Positions 9,708 through 19,720 of a DNA stretch of 64,000 nt are shown one piece after another. Under the pieces are notes generated by a model. It did no database searches. It was not told the origin of the DNA and saw nothing but the letters and a program-made list of their open reading frames with translations. The translations under genes and the position numbers were made by a program. Numbering within the stretch: position 1 is the first letter of the stretch; each line of letters starts with the position of its first letter. This stretch comes from Entoloma clypeatum (lineage: Eukaryota; Basidiomycota; Agaricomycetes; Agaricales; Entolomataceae), in contig OY751490.1 of NCBI GenBank assembly GCA_963565915.1, positions 2,666,001 to 2,730,000 of the forward strand. The letters run 5' to 3'.

Positions 9708-12700
9708 ATGTCTACCTCTCGCTCCGCCCTTGACTCCATTGCCATCTTCGATGGCATCAACTACCAAAGTTGGGCCGAAAAAATGAAGTCGTACCTTCTC
9801 CATCAAGGAGTCTGGCGCCTCGTATCCGGCGACATTGAGCGCCCCGACATCAAGGACTTTACGGTCACGGTCTCCACCCCTGCTGCCGCCACCTCGACAT
9901 CTGCGACATCTGCGACTCAACCTCCGGTGGTCACTATTACCGTCGACCAACCCGCCTTCCACAAAGAAAGGAAGACCTGGATCAGAGACGATGACATGGC
10001 CCTGGGTTCCATCCGCCTCAAAGTCTCCGAGGCTATCAGGAGGCACATCAAGGACACCTCAACCTCAAAGGAAGCCTGGACGTCGTTGAAGGACGCATAT
10101 TCGAAGATCTCCCCCACCACCATATTCGGCGACTTCAAGGCCGCTGCCTCTTTCAAGCTGTCGGGTCGCGACCCCGTACCGGAAATCGAGCGCCTCGGGT
10201 CACTCTTCGCTCGCCTCAGCGATGTGAAGTTCGTCGTGCCTGATCTGATGCAGGCTATGATCCTGGCAAGCGCCATTCCTGACGCTTGGTCGTCTCTCTC
10301 CACCGCCCTCTTTCAGGTCTACAATGCCGACGACTTCACATGGCAGGCAGTTGCCGACAGCATCGTCTCAGAGTACAGGCGAAAGTATGCGATTGGGTCT
10401 ACTCGGGCGTCCAACAAGCAGGCCCGGAAAATCTCCGGGACAAAGCGAAAGGGGCAAGACCCCAAATGGGAAAAGCAAACAGCGCTGAGTACCTCGTGGA
10501 ACAATGCTGACGAGCAGCCTAACTCGACCGACCCAAGTACCGCTTCTGAAAAGAAGAAGGGAAAGGGACGCTGGCGCAACCAGAAGAAACGCGCCAACAA
10601 CGCCGACAATGACTCCGACCATGCCGAGGAGATGGTCGAATTCATCGCACCAGCCATTGAGCACACTCCTCGTCAACGTGCCCCCTGTCCCCTTCCTCCT
10701 TGTCATGCACCTACCTTCACCACTGTAACGGGCTGCGGGAAAACTATGAGTACCGCGCAGCCTGAGTCGGAGAAAATGCAGTCACTCCTGCAATGCATGA
10801 ACCCGCCTCCTTCTCAGTACACTGGGCTTCCCTCTGGAAAGCCATCTGTGTGGAAAAAGAACGAGAGGGTGCGAAGACTCGCCCGAGAAATCGGTGCTCA
10901 ACCCTCTGGATCAAACCTCCGTATCTTAGATACCATCATTCCTGACATTGACGAAAGGCTGGCTAAACAGCGTCACGTAGCCCCGTCGATAGAAGAATCG
11001 CTGAAAATGATGGACATCGACCAGGAACGGATGGGGCCGGATGTATTTGAGGACAAGATTGAACTTGACGGTTCGTCAGAACATTTTCTCAAACCTTACC
11101 AATTGCGGAATGCTAATAATACCTCTCAACAGACGTATGATATATTAGCCAGTACCAGTACAGAGTGCGTAGATCACATTAGCAGTGATCTACACAAAAA
11201 ATATATTAAACATTTTGCCTCTTGTACACATTGTAAGGAAAAAGAACGCGCACAATGGATATTAGATTCCGGTGCTTCTCTACACTTTACGCATGAGTTC
11301 AAAGACTTCGCATACTATAGACCTCTCACGGTCAAGCGATTCGTCCAAACTGCTGCTAAAGGAAAGAAACTGGAAATACTCGGAGTTGGGGCCGTTCCAG
11401 TACGGCACACCCTAAATGGGGAAGTTAAAACCCATCTTCTCAGACTGGTATTCTACATCCCAGACATGGACACACGTCTATTGTCCCTAGGCGTCTTCCT
11501 TAACCATGGTTACAAAGTAGACGGGACTTGTGGAGAAATCAACATCTCCAAAGGGCTGAGCAAAATCCAGTTTACGCCCAACATCCTTGGTCAAACCATT
11601 TACTGGTTAGACACTGAAATACGCTATGATCAGATCCATGCAATCTCAAGCGAAATCACTGTCGAAACATGGCACAAGCGTCTTGGTCACCCAAATGATC
11701 AAGCACTACGAAAGATTCCTACCAGTACCAAAGGGGTACCTGAGACACTAGTACGTGAGAAATCACAGGAAAGTTGCACAGGTTGCCTCAAAGGGAAAAT
11801 GCTGAATCAGTCATATCCCAATTCGAAGACAAGGGCAACCAAAACCTTTGATCTGATCCATTCCGATCTCAAACAAATATCCACGGCATCATACCATAAA
11901 TATAAATATTTCCTTACATTTTTGGACGACTTTTCATCCCACGTCTGGGTCGTCTTGCTTAGGAAGAAGTCAGATGCCGTCATGGCATTACGACAATTCC
12001 TTGCGATGATCCAGAATCAATTCGTCGCCACCCCTAAGAAATGGCGAGTTGATGGAGGTGGAGAATTTAACGAATACAAGGATGTACTTGCCGATCATGG
12101 AATTCTGGTCGACGTCACGCTCCTGTATCAGCACCAGCAGAACGGTAGAGCAGAACGGATAAATCGAACCCTGTGGGAGAAATCTCAGGCCTTGCGCTTC
12201 GACGTGTGCTTACCCCCTATGTGGTGGGAATTCTGTTTGGAACATGCAGCTTTCCTCTACAACAGAACCCCCATGCAGCGTCTCGAATGGAATACCCCTT
12301 ACTTCAGGGTGACTAATGAGATCCCCGATATGTCAAGCATCAGAGTCTTTGGATGTCAGGCATATGTATATATCCCAAAAGAAAAACGTAGAAATTCCCT
12401 GGAGTCTAGATCTCGATTGATGATTTATCTCGGATCAAAGCCAGGAGTCAAAGGATACCGTTTCATGGATCCTGAGACTAATACAATTTTCATGGGTGGG
12501 AAAGCTATCTTTGATGAAAGCAAGTACCCTAGATGCCACATCGACCCTTTGCCAGAAAACCATCCAGAAATGGAAAACCCAGAACCAGCTGATGAGTTTG
12601 AGGACCTCATCCCCGGAAACGATGACAATGACAGTCATTATGAAAAACCTCACGACCCTGTTCCCACTGGACAGGATCACCCTGAATCAGACGATGATTT

Positions 12701-14474
12701 ACCGCGTAGCGAGCCCAATGACGAGCCACGAGTACCCACTCCAGAGCCACGAGTACCAGATCGACCGATCAGGGAACGACGAGTTCGGAGAATGCCAGAT
12801 AGCATCTATGGGGAAGACACCCCTGCTTCTGATCTTGAAAAAATGGATCGAAGACGAAGATTAGGCGGTCAAACAGCATGGATGAACGATCTCCTAATGG
12901 AGGCAATCTCCATCCATGTGGGCATCATCGAAATGTCACACAAAGATATATACTCTCTTCCAAACAAAGAAGATTGGTATGTGGCAGAACGAAAAGAGCT
13001 AGACATGCTCAAAAGCTGCGGGGTGATCACGGAGTTAGTACCCCTACCTACAGGGAGGAAAGCTCTAAGGAATAAATGGGTTTACAACGAAAAATCCGAC
13101 GGGCGTTTGAAAGCGCGCCTTGTTGCAAAAGGTTTCTCACAGGTAGAAGGGATTGACTTCGATCAGATCTTTTCACCAGTAGTGAGATACGAGACCGTCC
13201 GATTAATTCTGGCATTGACAGCCCTTGAAGGGTGGTTTATGACACTCTTGGACGTCTCAGCAGCCTTCCTCTATGGAACACTCCGTGAGGTAATTTACAT
13301 GCGACAGCCTGAGGGCTACATAGTAAAAGGGAAAGAAAACCTCATGTACCGACTATACAAAGCCCTATACGGACTCAAGCAGGCCGCATTAGCCTGGTGG
13401 AGGGAACTCGATTCCTCCATGAAAAAGCTCGGCTTTGTCCGGCTTCACTCCGATGCGGGAGTTTTTATTCACACAAGTACCAAAGGGGAAACTGTGATCG
13501 CCGTCATTTATGTCGATGACTCTGCTTTTCTCGGCACAAACCGGGAATACACGCTGGAAAAAAAGAAGGCCTTCATGACAACATGGGAATGTAGGGACCT
13601 AGGCCACCTAGTCCCTGATGGGGAACCAAAAGAATTTCTCTCTATCCAAATAAGGCAACGTGGGAAGAGGATCTTCATTGATCAAGTACCCTACCTTGAG
13701 AAAATTCTCGCACACATGGGGATGAGCGAATCTAATGCCACCCATACCCCACTCCCGACGGGCTACAAACCCATGAAGTCTGAAGATGAACCCAATGCGG
13801 AACTCAGATCCAAGTACCAATCCGTCATCAGATCATTATTGTACTTAATGATCGGGACAAGACCCGACATTTGTTTCGCCGTGATCAAAATGTCCCAATT
13901 TTCCGCAAACCCTACCAAACACCATTTAGAAGTGGCAAGGGATATTTGCAGGTATTTGAAGGCAACAAAAAATTACGCGATCATGTACGATGGTGATTCT
14001 GGGAAAGGAATCTACGCATTCACAGACTCCGATTGGGCGTCAGACGAAAACACCAGGAAGTCCACCACTGGTTACTTCGTATCGCTGGCATCTGGAGCAG
14101 TAACATGGGTTTCATCGGCGCAAAAAACCATTGCCCTCTCTTCCACGGAAGCAGAATACATGGCGCTATCAGATTGCAGTCACGCAGTGACATGGCTTAG
14201 AAGCATGCTTGCCGAACTTGGGATGCAGATCGGATCAGTCCCAATCTATGGAGATAACAATGGCTCCGTCTTTATTGCATCCAACCCTGTAACTGAAAAG
14301 CGGTCCAAGCACATTGACGTGCGATTCCACTTCGTCAGAGAAAAAGTATCCGAAGGCATCATTACGGTCGAATTCATCGAAGGAGTGAATAACCCTGCAG
14401 ACCTTTTAACTAAGAATCTGGGAAAAATCCTCTTCAACAAGTTTATCCCGTACTTTGGATTACTCAAAAACTAG
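9708..14474 (+). CDS. Copia gag-pol polyprotein
   Basis: Single frame of 1588 aa from Met at 9708; an upstream in-frame Met exists at 9678. Order: gag N-terminus with a DGINYQSWAEKMKSYL pattern; aspartic protease DSGAS near residue 520; pre-integrase HxxxxH..CxxC finger around LGHPNDQ; integrase D, D, E at about 717 (HSDL), 781 (DGGGEF) and 814 (RAERIN); reverse transcriptase with KARLVAKGF and active site YVDD near 1267; RNase H from about 1430 (TDSDWASD, STEAEYMAL). The order protease-integrase-RT-RNase H defines copia. No canonical CCHC gag zinc knuckle was found. Coding capacity appears intact, so the element may be competent despite the nested LINE in its 3' region. Confidence 0.95.
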   Translation: MSTSRSALDSIAIFDGINYQSWAEKMKSYLLHQGVWRLVSGDIERPDIKDFTVTVSTPAAATSTSATSATQPPVVTITVDQPAFHKERKTWIRDDDMALGSIRLKVSEAIRRHIKDTSTSKEAWTSLKDAYSKISPTTIFGDFKAAASFKLSGRDPVPEIERLGSLFARLSDVKFVVPDLMQAMILASAIPDAWSSLSTALFQVYNADDFTWQAVADSIVSEYRRKYAIGSTRASNKQARKISGTKRKGQDPKWEKQTALSTSWNNADEQPNSTDPSTASEKKKGKGRWRNQKKRANNADNDSDHAEEMVEFIAPAIEHTPRQRAPCPLPPCHAPTFTTVTGCGKTMSTAQPESEKMQSLLQCMNPPPSQYTGLPSGKPSVWKKNERVRRLAREIGAQPSGSNLRILDTIIPDIDERLAKQRHVAPSIEESLKMMDIDQERMGPDVFEDKIELDGSSEHFLKPYQLRNANNTSQQTYDILASTSTECVDHISSDLHKKYIKHFASCTHCKEKERAQWILDSGASLHFTHEFKDFAYYRPLTVKRFVQTAAKGKKLEILGVGAVPVRHTLNGEVKTHLLRLVFYIPDMDTRLLSLGVFLNHGYKVDGTCGEINISKGLSKIQFTPNILGQTIYWLDTEIRYDQIHAISSEITVETWHKRLGHPNDQALRKIPTSTKGVPETLVREKSQESCTGCLKGKMLNQSYPNSKTRATKTFDLIHSDLKQISTASYHKYKYFLTFLDDFSSHVWVVLLRKKSDAVMALRQFLAMIQNQFVATPKKWRVDGGGEFNEYKDVLADHGILVDVTLLYQHQQNGRAERINRTLWEKSQALRFDVCLPPMWWEFCLEHAAFLYNRTPMQRLEWNTPYFRVTNEIPDMSSIRVFGCQAYVYIPKEKRRNSLESRSRLMIYLGSKPGVKGYRFMDPETNTIFMGGKAIFDESKYPRCHIDPLPENHPEMENPEPADEFEDLIPGNDDNDSHYEKPHDPVPTGQDHPESDDDLPRSEPNDEPRVPTPEPRVPDRPIRERRVRRMPDSIYGEDTPASDLEKMDRRRRLGGQTAWMNDLLMEAISIHVGIIEMSHKDIYSLPNKEDWYVAERKELDMLKSCGVITELVPLPTGRKALRNKWVYNEKSDGRLKARLVAKGFSQVEGIDFDQIFSPVVRYETVRLILALTALEGWFMTLLDVSAAFLYGTLREVIYMRQPEGYIVKGKENLMYRLYKALYGLKQAALAWWRELDSSMKKLGFVRLHSDAGVFIHTSTKGETVIAVIYVDDSAFLGTNREYTLEKKKAFMTTWECRDLGHLVPDGEPKEFLSIQIRQRGKRIFIDQVPYLEKILAHMGMSESNATHTPLPTGYKPMKSEDEPNAELRSKYQSVIRSLLYLMIGTRPDICFAVIKMSQFSANPTKHHLEVARDICRYLKATKNYAIMYDGDSGKGIYAFTDSDWASDENTRKSTTGYFVSLASGAVTWVSSAQKTIALSSTEAEYMALSDCSHAVTWLRSMLAELGMQIGSVPIYGDNNGSVFIASNPVTEKRSKHIDVRFHFVREKVSEGIITVEFIEGVNNPADLLTKNLGKILFNKFIPYFGLLKN

Positions 14475-14510
14475 ACGAAGAAAGAGTACCTATATGGGAA
14501 AAAGTAAGAT

Positions 14511-14525
14511 GTATTTAGAAGTATG
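14511..14525 (+). repeat. Target-site duplication of the LINE, 5' copy
   Basis: GTATTTAGAAGTATG, repeated exactly at 16372..16386 after the poly-A tract. Confidence 0.95.
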
Positions 14526-16371
14526 CTTCGACGGCGCCCGCAACAAGGGTGTCGTCAAGTCTATCTCCAAAGTCCAAAGACGCGCAGCGTTATGGATCTT
14601 GGGAGCCTTCCGTACCACCCCCACAGGGGCGGTCGAAGCACTTGCTGGCCTGCCTCCGGTGCACTTGCACCTCAAGAAGCTCTCCTGCAGAAACCGTGTC
14701 CGCATGCACTCCCTTGCACCCAGACACATGACCGTCATGGTATGCGACGAGGATGACCCCTCCAAGCGTCCGTGGTACTCCCCGGAGTTTATGTACAACC
14801 TTAAATCCCCCCTTGTTGATATCTGGGCATACCGTGCAAATGTGACTGTCCCCCTATCGCCCTTTAATAACTACAACGAACCAGGGAAACGCGTCCTCGA
14901 CCGATTCCCTGAACGCGTAATTCACGACATCACCCTTATCCGCGGCAAGACCGCTAAGGACCGTGCCGAAGCCAGAAAGGCGCGCCTCATCACCCTTAAC
15001 AAGGTGTTTGACGCCAACATCTGCTCCAACAAAGCCGCCGTCATTGTCACTGACGCGGCAGTTCCCTCCCTTTCGTCGGGCCACCAAGCTGTTGCAGCCT
15101 GGGAAACCTGGCACAAGGGGCACTCCATCGACAAAGACTGGGCGGCCGGCGGCCTCGCAGTCTCTGATGACACTGAAACCTTAGCTATCGGACATGGGTT
15201 CTCGAACCTGGTCAGTCTGCTTGGGGGTCTCTCTCAACTGGAAGTAATCCATATTTTCACCGACTCTGTCAACGCCATTCGGCGCGCCACAGACCCGGAT
15301 CTCCACTCCTCGCAGGCAACTGCGCTTGCTATCATCAGTAACCTGATTCCTTGGTTTGAGGAACCCGGTCTGAATTCCAAGGTCATCTTTCACCATGTCC
15401 CCGATTCTTCGGACCATGGATTCGAACCCCACCGTGCAGTGCACGACTTCGCCTCCTCGATTCGCATTGAGTGTGGTGAGTCGGCCTCCAGATCCCTTGA
15501 CTTCAACACGAAGCAATTCACGGACGACATGCTCGGTGACTGGGACAATCTGTATCAGTCCCCCAAGTATGTTGGCCGACACTATCAATTCCCGAGATCG
15601 TGCGTCAGACGCCAAGACCACGCTCGGGCCAAACATATGAAGCCGTCCCATCTCAAGGGCGGTACATGGCTTAAGGATGTGGGTCACTCCCAATCCCTCA
15701 CGGCACAAATGGTCCGCGGCCTCACCAGCCACGCCCCAATTGGCCACTACAGACATAGGTTCAACATCGGTGACAAAGTTGAACAATGCGACTGTGGTCT
15801 GGGGTCCGTCGAGGACTTCGCCCACGTTTTCTACAAATGTCTGCACCACCCCACCAGGCCACCAGACATGCCCACCTTCTCGAGGAACTCCCCCACCTGG
15901 GACGTCTTCGGGAAATTTATCATGGATAACCCAGGGGCATTTGCCTTCCGGGATCGTCCAACGCCCAACACAACCGTCGGCGGTAGTCGCGTGGTAGCGC
16001 GCTGGGTTCAAAGGGGTGCAGCCCCCTCTGGCAAGCGAACGCGATCGAAGGATAAGAACCGCACAGGCGCTTCTTTGGGGGGTAGGGCGCAGACACCCCC
16101 CAGCGCCGCTAACGGCCAACCTCACAAGGTTGGAGTGCTCTTGTATCGCGCGGCCGAATATTCGGGTGCGCATACTAACGCGTTTGTTTATAACAAACTC
16201 CCCCGTCCTGGCGCGAGGACTCAACAGCTCGACGGAGCTTTGCGCCGCTTGTTCTTCTTGCGTACGTAGGTCCTCGGACCGATGTAGTTTACTCTATGTC
16301 AAGCGGACTGTACCCTTAGTATACCGCTATACAAATTGTTGACCAAAAAAAAAAAAAAAAAAAAAAAAAAA
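14526..16371 (+). mobile_element. 5'-truncated non-LTR retrotransposon (LINE) nested in the copia element
   Basis: Bounded by perfect 15-bp duplications and ending in 27 A residues (16345..16371), the hallmarks of target-primed reverse transcription. The frame open to 16269 gives the post-RT region (KVQRRAALWILGAFRTTP), an RNase H-like domain (VIVTDAAVP, IHIFTDSVNAI) and a C-terminal zinc-binding motif CDCGLGSVEDFAHVFYKC. Endonuclease and most of the reverse transcriptase are missing, so it cannot move on its own. The frame begins artificially in copia sequence at 14455. Confidence 0.93.
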
Positions 16372-16396
16372 GTATTTAGAAGTATGTACTAAATAT

Positions 16397-16403
16397 GGGG
16401 GGG
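16397..16403 (+). other. Polypurine tract of the copia element
   Basis: Run of G immediately before the 3' LTR, the expected plus-strand primer site. It is short. Confidence 0.5.
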
Positions 16404-16701
16404 TGTTGAAACTTTTCCATCACGTAGATTAGATTATATCACGTGACCTTAGACATCTTCGATTACATACTTATTTGGTTGATACAAACAGTAGTACGGT
16501 ATATAAGACCAGGAAACTGTCAATATCAACAAGTTGTCTCTTGACTCTTAACCAGCTCCATCGCTCTCACCAGCCTCAACCGCTCTCACCAGCCTTACCC
16601 CTCCAAACCATGTAAGTGACCATAGCGGTATCGTAGAGTACTTCCACTGTAGCTATGTTGCTCAGTACACCTGTGGCTAGCGCCCAGGTGGAACTTCAAC
16701 A
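16404..16701 (+). repeat. 3' LTR of the copia element
   Basis: 298 bp. It keeps CACGTAG, CACGTGAC and GCGGTA where the 5' LTR has CA instead of CG. Confidence 0.95.
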
Positions 16702-17122
16702 GAGAGATGGCTGTTGGGCATGAGTGGAGGCTGTTGGGGACAAGGGGCAGCTGTTGGGTGTGAGTGGAAGCCATTGGGCCCAAGGGACAGCCATGGGGCG
16801 CAAGTGGAGACTGTTGGGCACAAGTGGAGGTCATTGGGCATGAGTGGAGGCCATTGGGCGTGAGTGGCAGCCATGGGGCGCGAGTGGAGGCTGTTGGTGA
16901 TGAGAGATGGTTGTTGGGTGTGAGTGAAGGCTGTTGGGAATGAGGGGAGGCCATTGGTGATGAGAGATGGCTGTTGGGTACGAGAAGCAGCTGTTGGGCA
17001 TGAGGGGCAGCTGTTGGGCACGAGGGGCAGCTGTTGGGCACGAGGGGCAGCCATGGTGCACGAGTGGAGGCCAATGGGCATGAGGGCAGGCCGTTGGTGA
17101 CAAGGGGCGACCGTTGGAGACA
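16702..17122 (-). repeat. 20-bp minisatellite, right arm (part 2)
   Basis: Continues the array broken by the copia element, with units such as CACGAGGGGCAGCTGTTGGG. It ends at the LTR of the gypsy remnant. Confidence 0.85.
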
Positions 17123-17626
17123 TGTAAGGGCGACCTTACGATCCAACAACTCCGAAGTGCTCCGAAGCGGCTCTGATGTTGGACAACTTGCAAGGGAAAT
17201 CCAAAGTTAAATTAGACTCTACAAAGTACAATACAAGGCGTACCTTGCAAGGGAAATCCAAAGAGAAAGTTCTGAGGATTCCCTTGCAAGCTAGGCAGCT
17301 ATATAGACGATGAGAATTGGAAATGAGAAGAGGAATGTTGAAATACGACAAAGATTGGGAGTAGGGATGAGAACAAAATATGAAAATCAGAAGCGTGCAT
17401 GTGGTGGTATAAATCATTGCTCCAACGTGCACTCTGGTGCGGAGTACAGTCGGAGGTCATTGGAGGTTGGAGGTGTTGAAAGAGAGATGGAAAAGAAAGA
17501 AAACATAAAGTATAGTAATATAAATAATAGACGTACCACCGCGATCGGAGGGTCAGAAGACCAGTCGGAGGCGTTGGAGATGAGTCGGAGGTGTCGGACT
17601 AAGGAAATCAGATGGTTGCCCTTATA
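17123..17626 (-). repeat. 3' LTR of a chromodomain Ty3/gypsy remnant
   Basis: About 504 bp with inverted ends TGTAAGGGCGACC and GGTTGCCCTTATA. Related to the solo LTR at 8248..8661. It follows the chromodomain and a polypurine run (the C run at 17631..17637 on the plus strand), as a 3' LTR should. Confidence 0.65.
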
Positions 17627-17639
17627 TTACCCCCCCTCT

Positions 17640-18900
17640 AAGGTGCATTGAGATGAATGTACAGGATTCGAAGGCAGTTGCAGTGATTCAATGTGGAGCC
17701 CCTGAGTGTCAGCAGTAAAATTCTTGGACCAGGCACGAAGCGTGGACATCCTCCTCCGTCTCCCATAAGTTTTTCTCGTAGCCATACCCCTTCCACTTGA
17801 CTAGGAACTACAGCTTGCCTCATTGAAGCTGACTGTCCAAAATTGTTTTGACTTTGTATTCCATTTCTTCTCCAACTGCTGTCAGAGGCAGAGGGATTTG
17901 GACATCTTGTCGGAAGGAGTCTTCCGGAGCCAGCAACAATTTTACAACATGGAATACGAGGTGAACACGAGACATGGAAGGAGGGAGTTTGAGTTCGTAT
18001 GCATGCGTTCTGACAGGTCAGACAACCGGAAACGGGCCCACATATCTATGAGCCAGCTTTTTGGTTGGTCAGGTGGTTTTAAGGTTGGAGGAATCCAGAA
18101 AGACTTTGTCGCCCAGTTGGAAGGTCAGAATAGACATCCAACGCTGGTTGTAGTACCGCACCATGTCATCTTTGGCCTTTCACAAAGCTGCTCGTGCTTT
18201 CTCCAATGCAGACTTTATCTGCTTGCTGAAATCCTCGACGGCCTCAATCTCCGATGGTCTCTGTCAGGGCTCAAAGCCCATGTGCAGGTGACATCCAGTG
18301 TCAACATAGAAGGGGGTTTGGTGTGTGGACATGTGGATATGGTTATTGTACAAGAACTCTGCCATTGAAAGCCATTCATCCCAATCATCCTGCCGCTCAT
18401 TGACAAACAGTTGGAGGTATTGTTCCAATCCCTGGTTCACATGTTCCATCTGTCCGTCCGACTGCTGATGGTAGGCTGTCGAGGCAGCAACCTTGATACC
18501 TAATAGCCTGTACAATTCCCATGTGAACTTGGCGATGAACTGTGGTCTGCGATCGGAGACAATGGCCTCTGGAAGACTGTGAAGCTTCCAGACATGTTGA
18601 ACATAGGATTTTGCAGATCCAAGGGCAGAGAGAGCGGAATGTGTTGGAATGAAGTGTCCGTGTTTTCCAACCAAGTCTACCACTACCATGATAGTGTCGT
18701 ACCCATGGGCTTCTGGTAGTTCAGTGATAAAGTCAACACTAGTTACCTGCCATCACTCTGACAGAACTGGGAGCGGATGGAGTTCACCAGAGGGTGCAGA
18801 GGCATGGATCACAGATTTTGTAATACTGACCAACTAAACATGCCATATGGGGCCACCAGCCTATCAGGATTTTGTCAGGTGCCTGGCATGACCAGATAGG
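17640..18900 (-). pseudogene. Ty3/gypsy (chromovirus) integrase and chromodomain remnant
   Basis: The open part 18264..18689 holds the integrase core: the first Asp in VVVDL, the second in VSDRRPQF and the Glu in SDGQMEHVNQ, where families usually have T before E. Around 18800 the finger region is recognisable (HMACLVGQYYKICDPC). Downstream, between stops, is a chromodomain with FLVKWKGYGYEKNLWE. Several in-frame stops make it non-functional. Reverse transcriptase and RNase H are missing. Confidence 0.85.
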
Positions 18901-19242
18901 TCTGATAAGTGGTTGTAATGTTGCCGAAGTTTGGTTTAGTTCTGTTCTTGACTGATTTTTGCTGAACTCAAACCAGAACCAATACAATTTTCCTGAACCA
19001 GAACCAGAACCAGAACGGAACTGACAGAACCAGTTCTATCCAGTTTGGTTCAAAAAAAGACCAGTTCGAACTGCTGAACCATATAAAGAATTTTGATGCA
19101 AAAAATACGGTAAGAAGTAATTAAAGTAAATTAGATGTGGCTACCAGGGCGGGGTGTTTACGCAAGGTGCTCAAAGGACCTGCATCTCTGCCGACTTTAG
19201 GTGTGTTAGTCAGCTTTTATGAACATGTGAAAAGGATGGTGT
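18901..19242. other. CCAGAAC-rich low-complexity DNA
   Basis: Runs of CCAGAACCAGAACC and AACCAGTTC; no gene seen. Confidence 0.4.
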
Positions 19243-19424
19243 TATGCTTAACAAACCGTTCCAAGGTTTGGGCAGAGTATGCAGAAAGTGGAAAGGCGAA
19301 GAGCAATGTGATTGCTAAATCTAAGAAATGTAGCTATGGTACATGAGGTTTATATAGTACTGACTATGAGCAGTAGCGAATGAGTCAGTAACTGTGGAAG
19401 GCAGTGCGCATGAGTAAGACTAGT
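19243..19424 (-). repeat. Partial LTR, direct copy of 25543-25723
   Basis: Begins TGTTATGCTTAACAAACC and runs parallel to the LTR at 25543 for about 180 bp with few differences. It then breaks off into CCAGT-rich DNA. The other half of the LTR is missing. Confidence 0.75.
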
Positions 19425-19629
19425 GTTTCTAAGTCCAGTCTCAAGAACCTAAAACCAGACCGAAACCGGACCCGAACAAACCGGATTGAGATCTCAAGTT
19501 TTAAGGTTTTCGATCACAACCAGTCCTCGGTTCTCTCTGAATTTTAAGATTTGAAAGACCAGCCAAAGACCGGTTCGGACCGGTTTAAAATGGTCTTTTT
19601 CACAGAACACTCCGAGGGCCCAGCACCAA

Positions 19630-19720
19630 GCAAAATTTGTGCTATCAGTAAGACTTGAACTCTCAGCCTCTATAGTAGATACTATTATTCTAACAACTTA
19701 ACCAACTAAGCCACAGAACG
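19630..19720 (-). repeat. tRNA-derived, SINE-like sequence
   Basis: On the minus strand there is an A-box-like TGGCTTAGTTGG with a foldable D arm (CTTA..TAAG). About 45 nt on is a B-box-like GAGTTCAAGTCTT with a T arm. The acceptor ends do not pair and the anticodon arm is poor, so this is not a working tRNA gene. It may be the head of a SINE. Confidence 0.4.

Larger units (their letters stand above)
9044..16701 (+). mobile_element. Full-length Ty1/copia LTR retrotransposon carrying a nested LINE
   Basis: Two 298-bp LTRs (9044..9341, 16404..16701) begin TGTTGAA and end TTCAACA. A perfect 5-bp duplication GAGAG lies at 9039..9043 and 16702..16706. The internal part holds one uninterrupted gag-pol frame. 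The LTRs differ at three sites only (about 99% identity), so insertion was recent. It is inserted in the minisatellite arm. A LINE fragment sits between pol and the 3' LTR. Confidence 0.96.

Noticed and set aside
14455..14525. LINE protein starting at 14455
   Set aside because: The first 70 bp belong to the copia element; the LINE begins after the duplication at 14525.
15181..16224. Minus-strand open frame of 347 aa
   Set aside because: Antisense to the LINE coding region, which carries the recognisable RNase H and zinc-binding motifs.
19630..19720. Functional tRNA gene
   Set aside because: Acceptor stem does not pair and the anticodon arm is weak.
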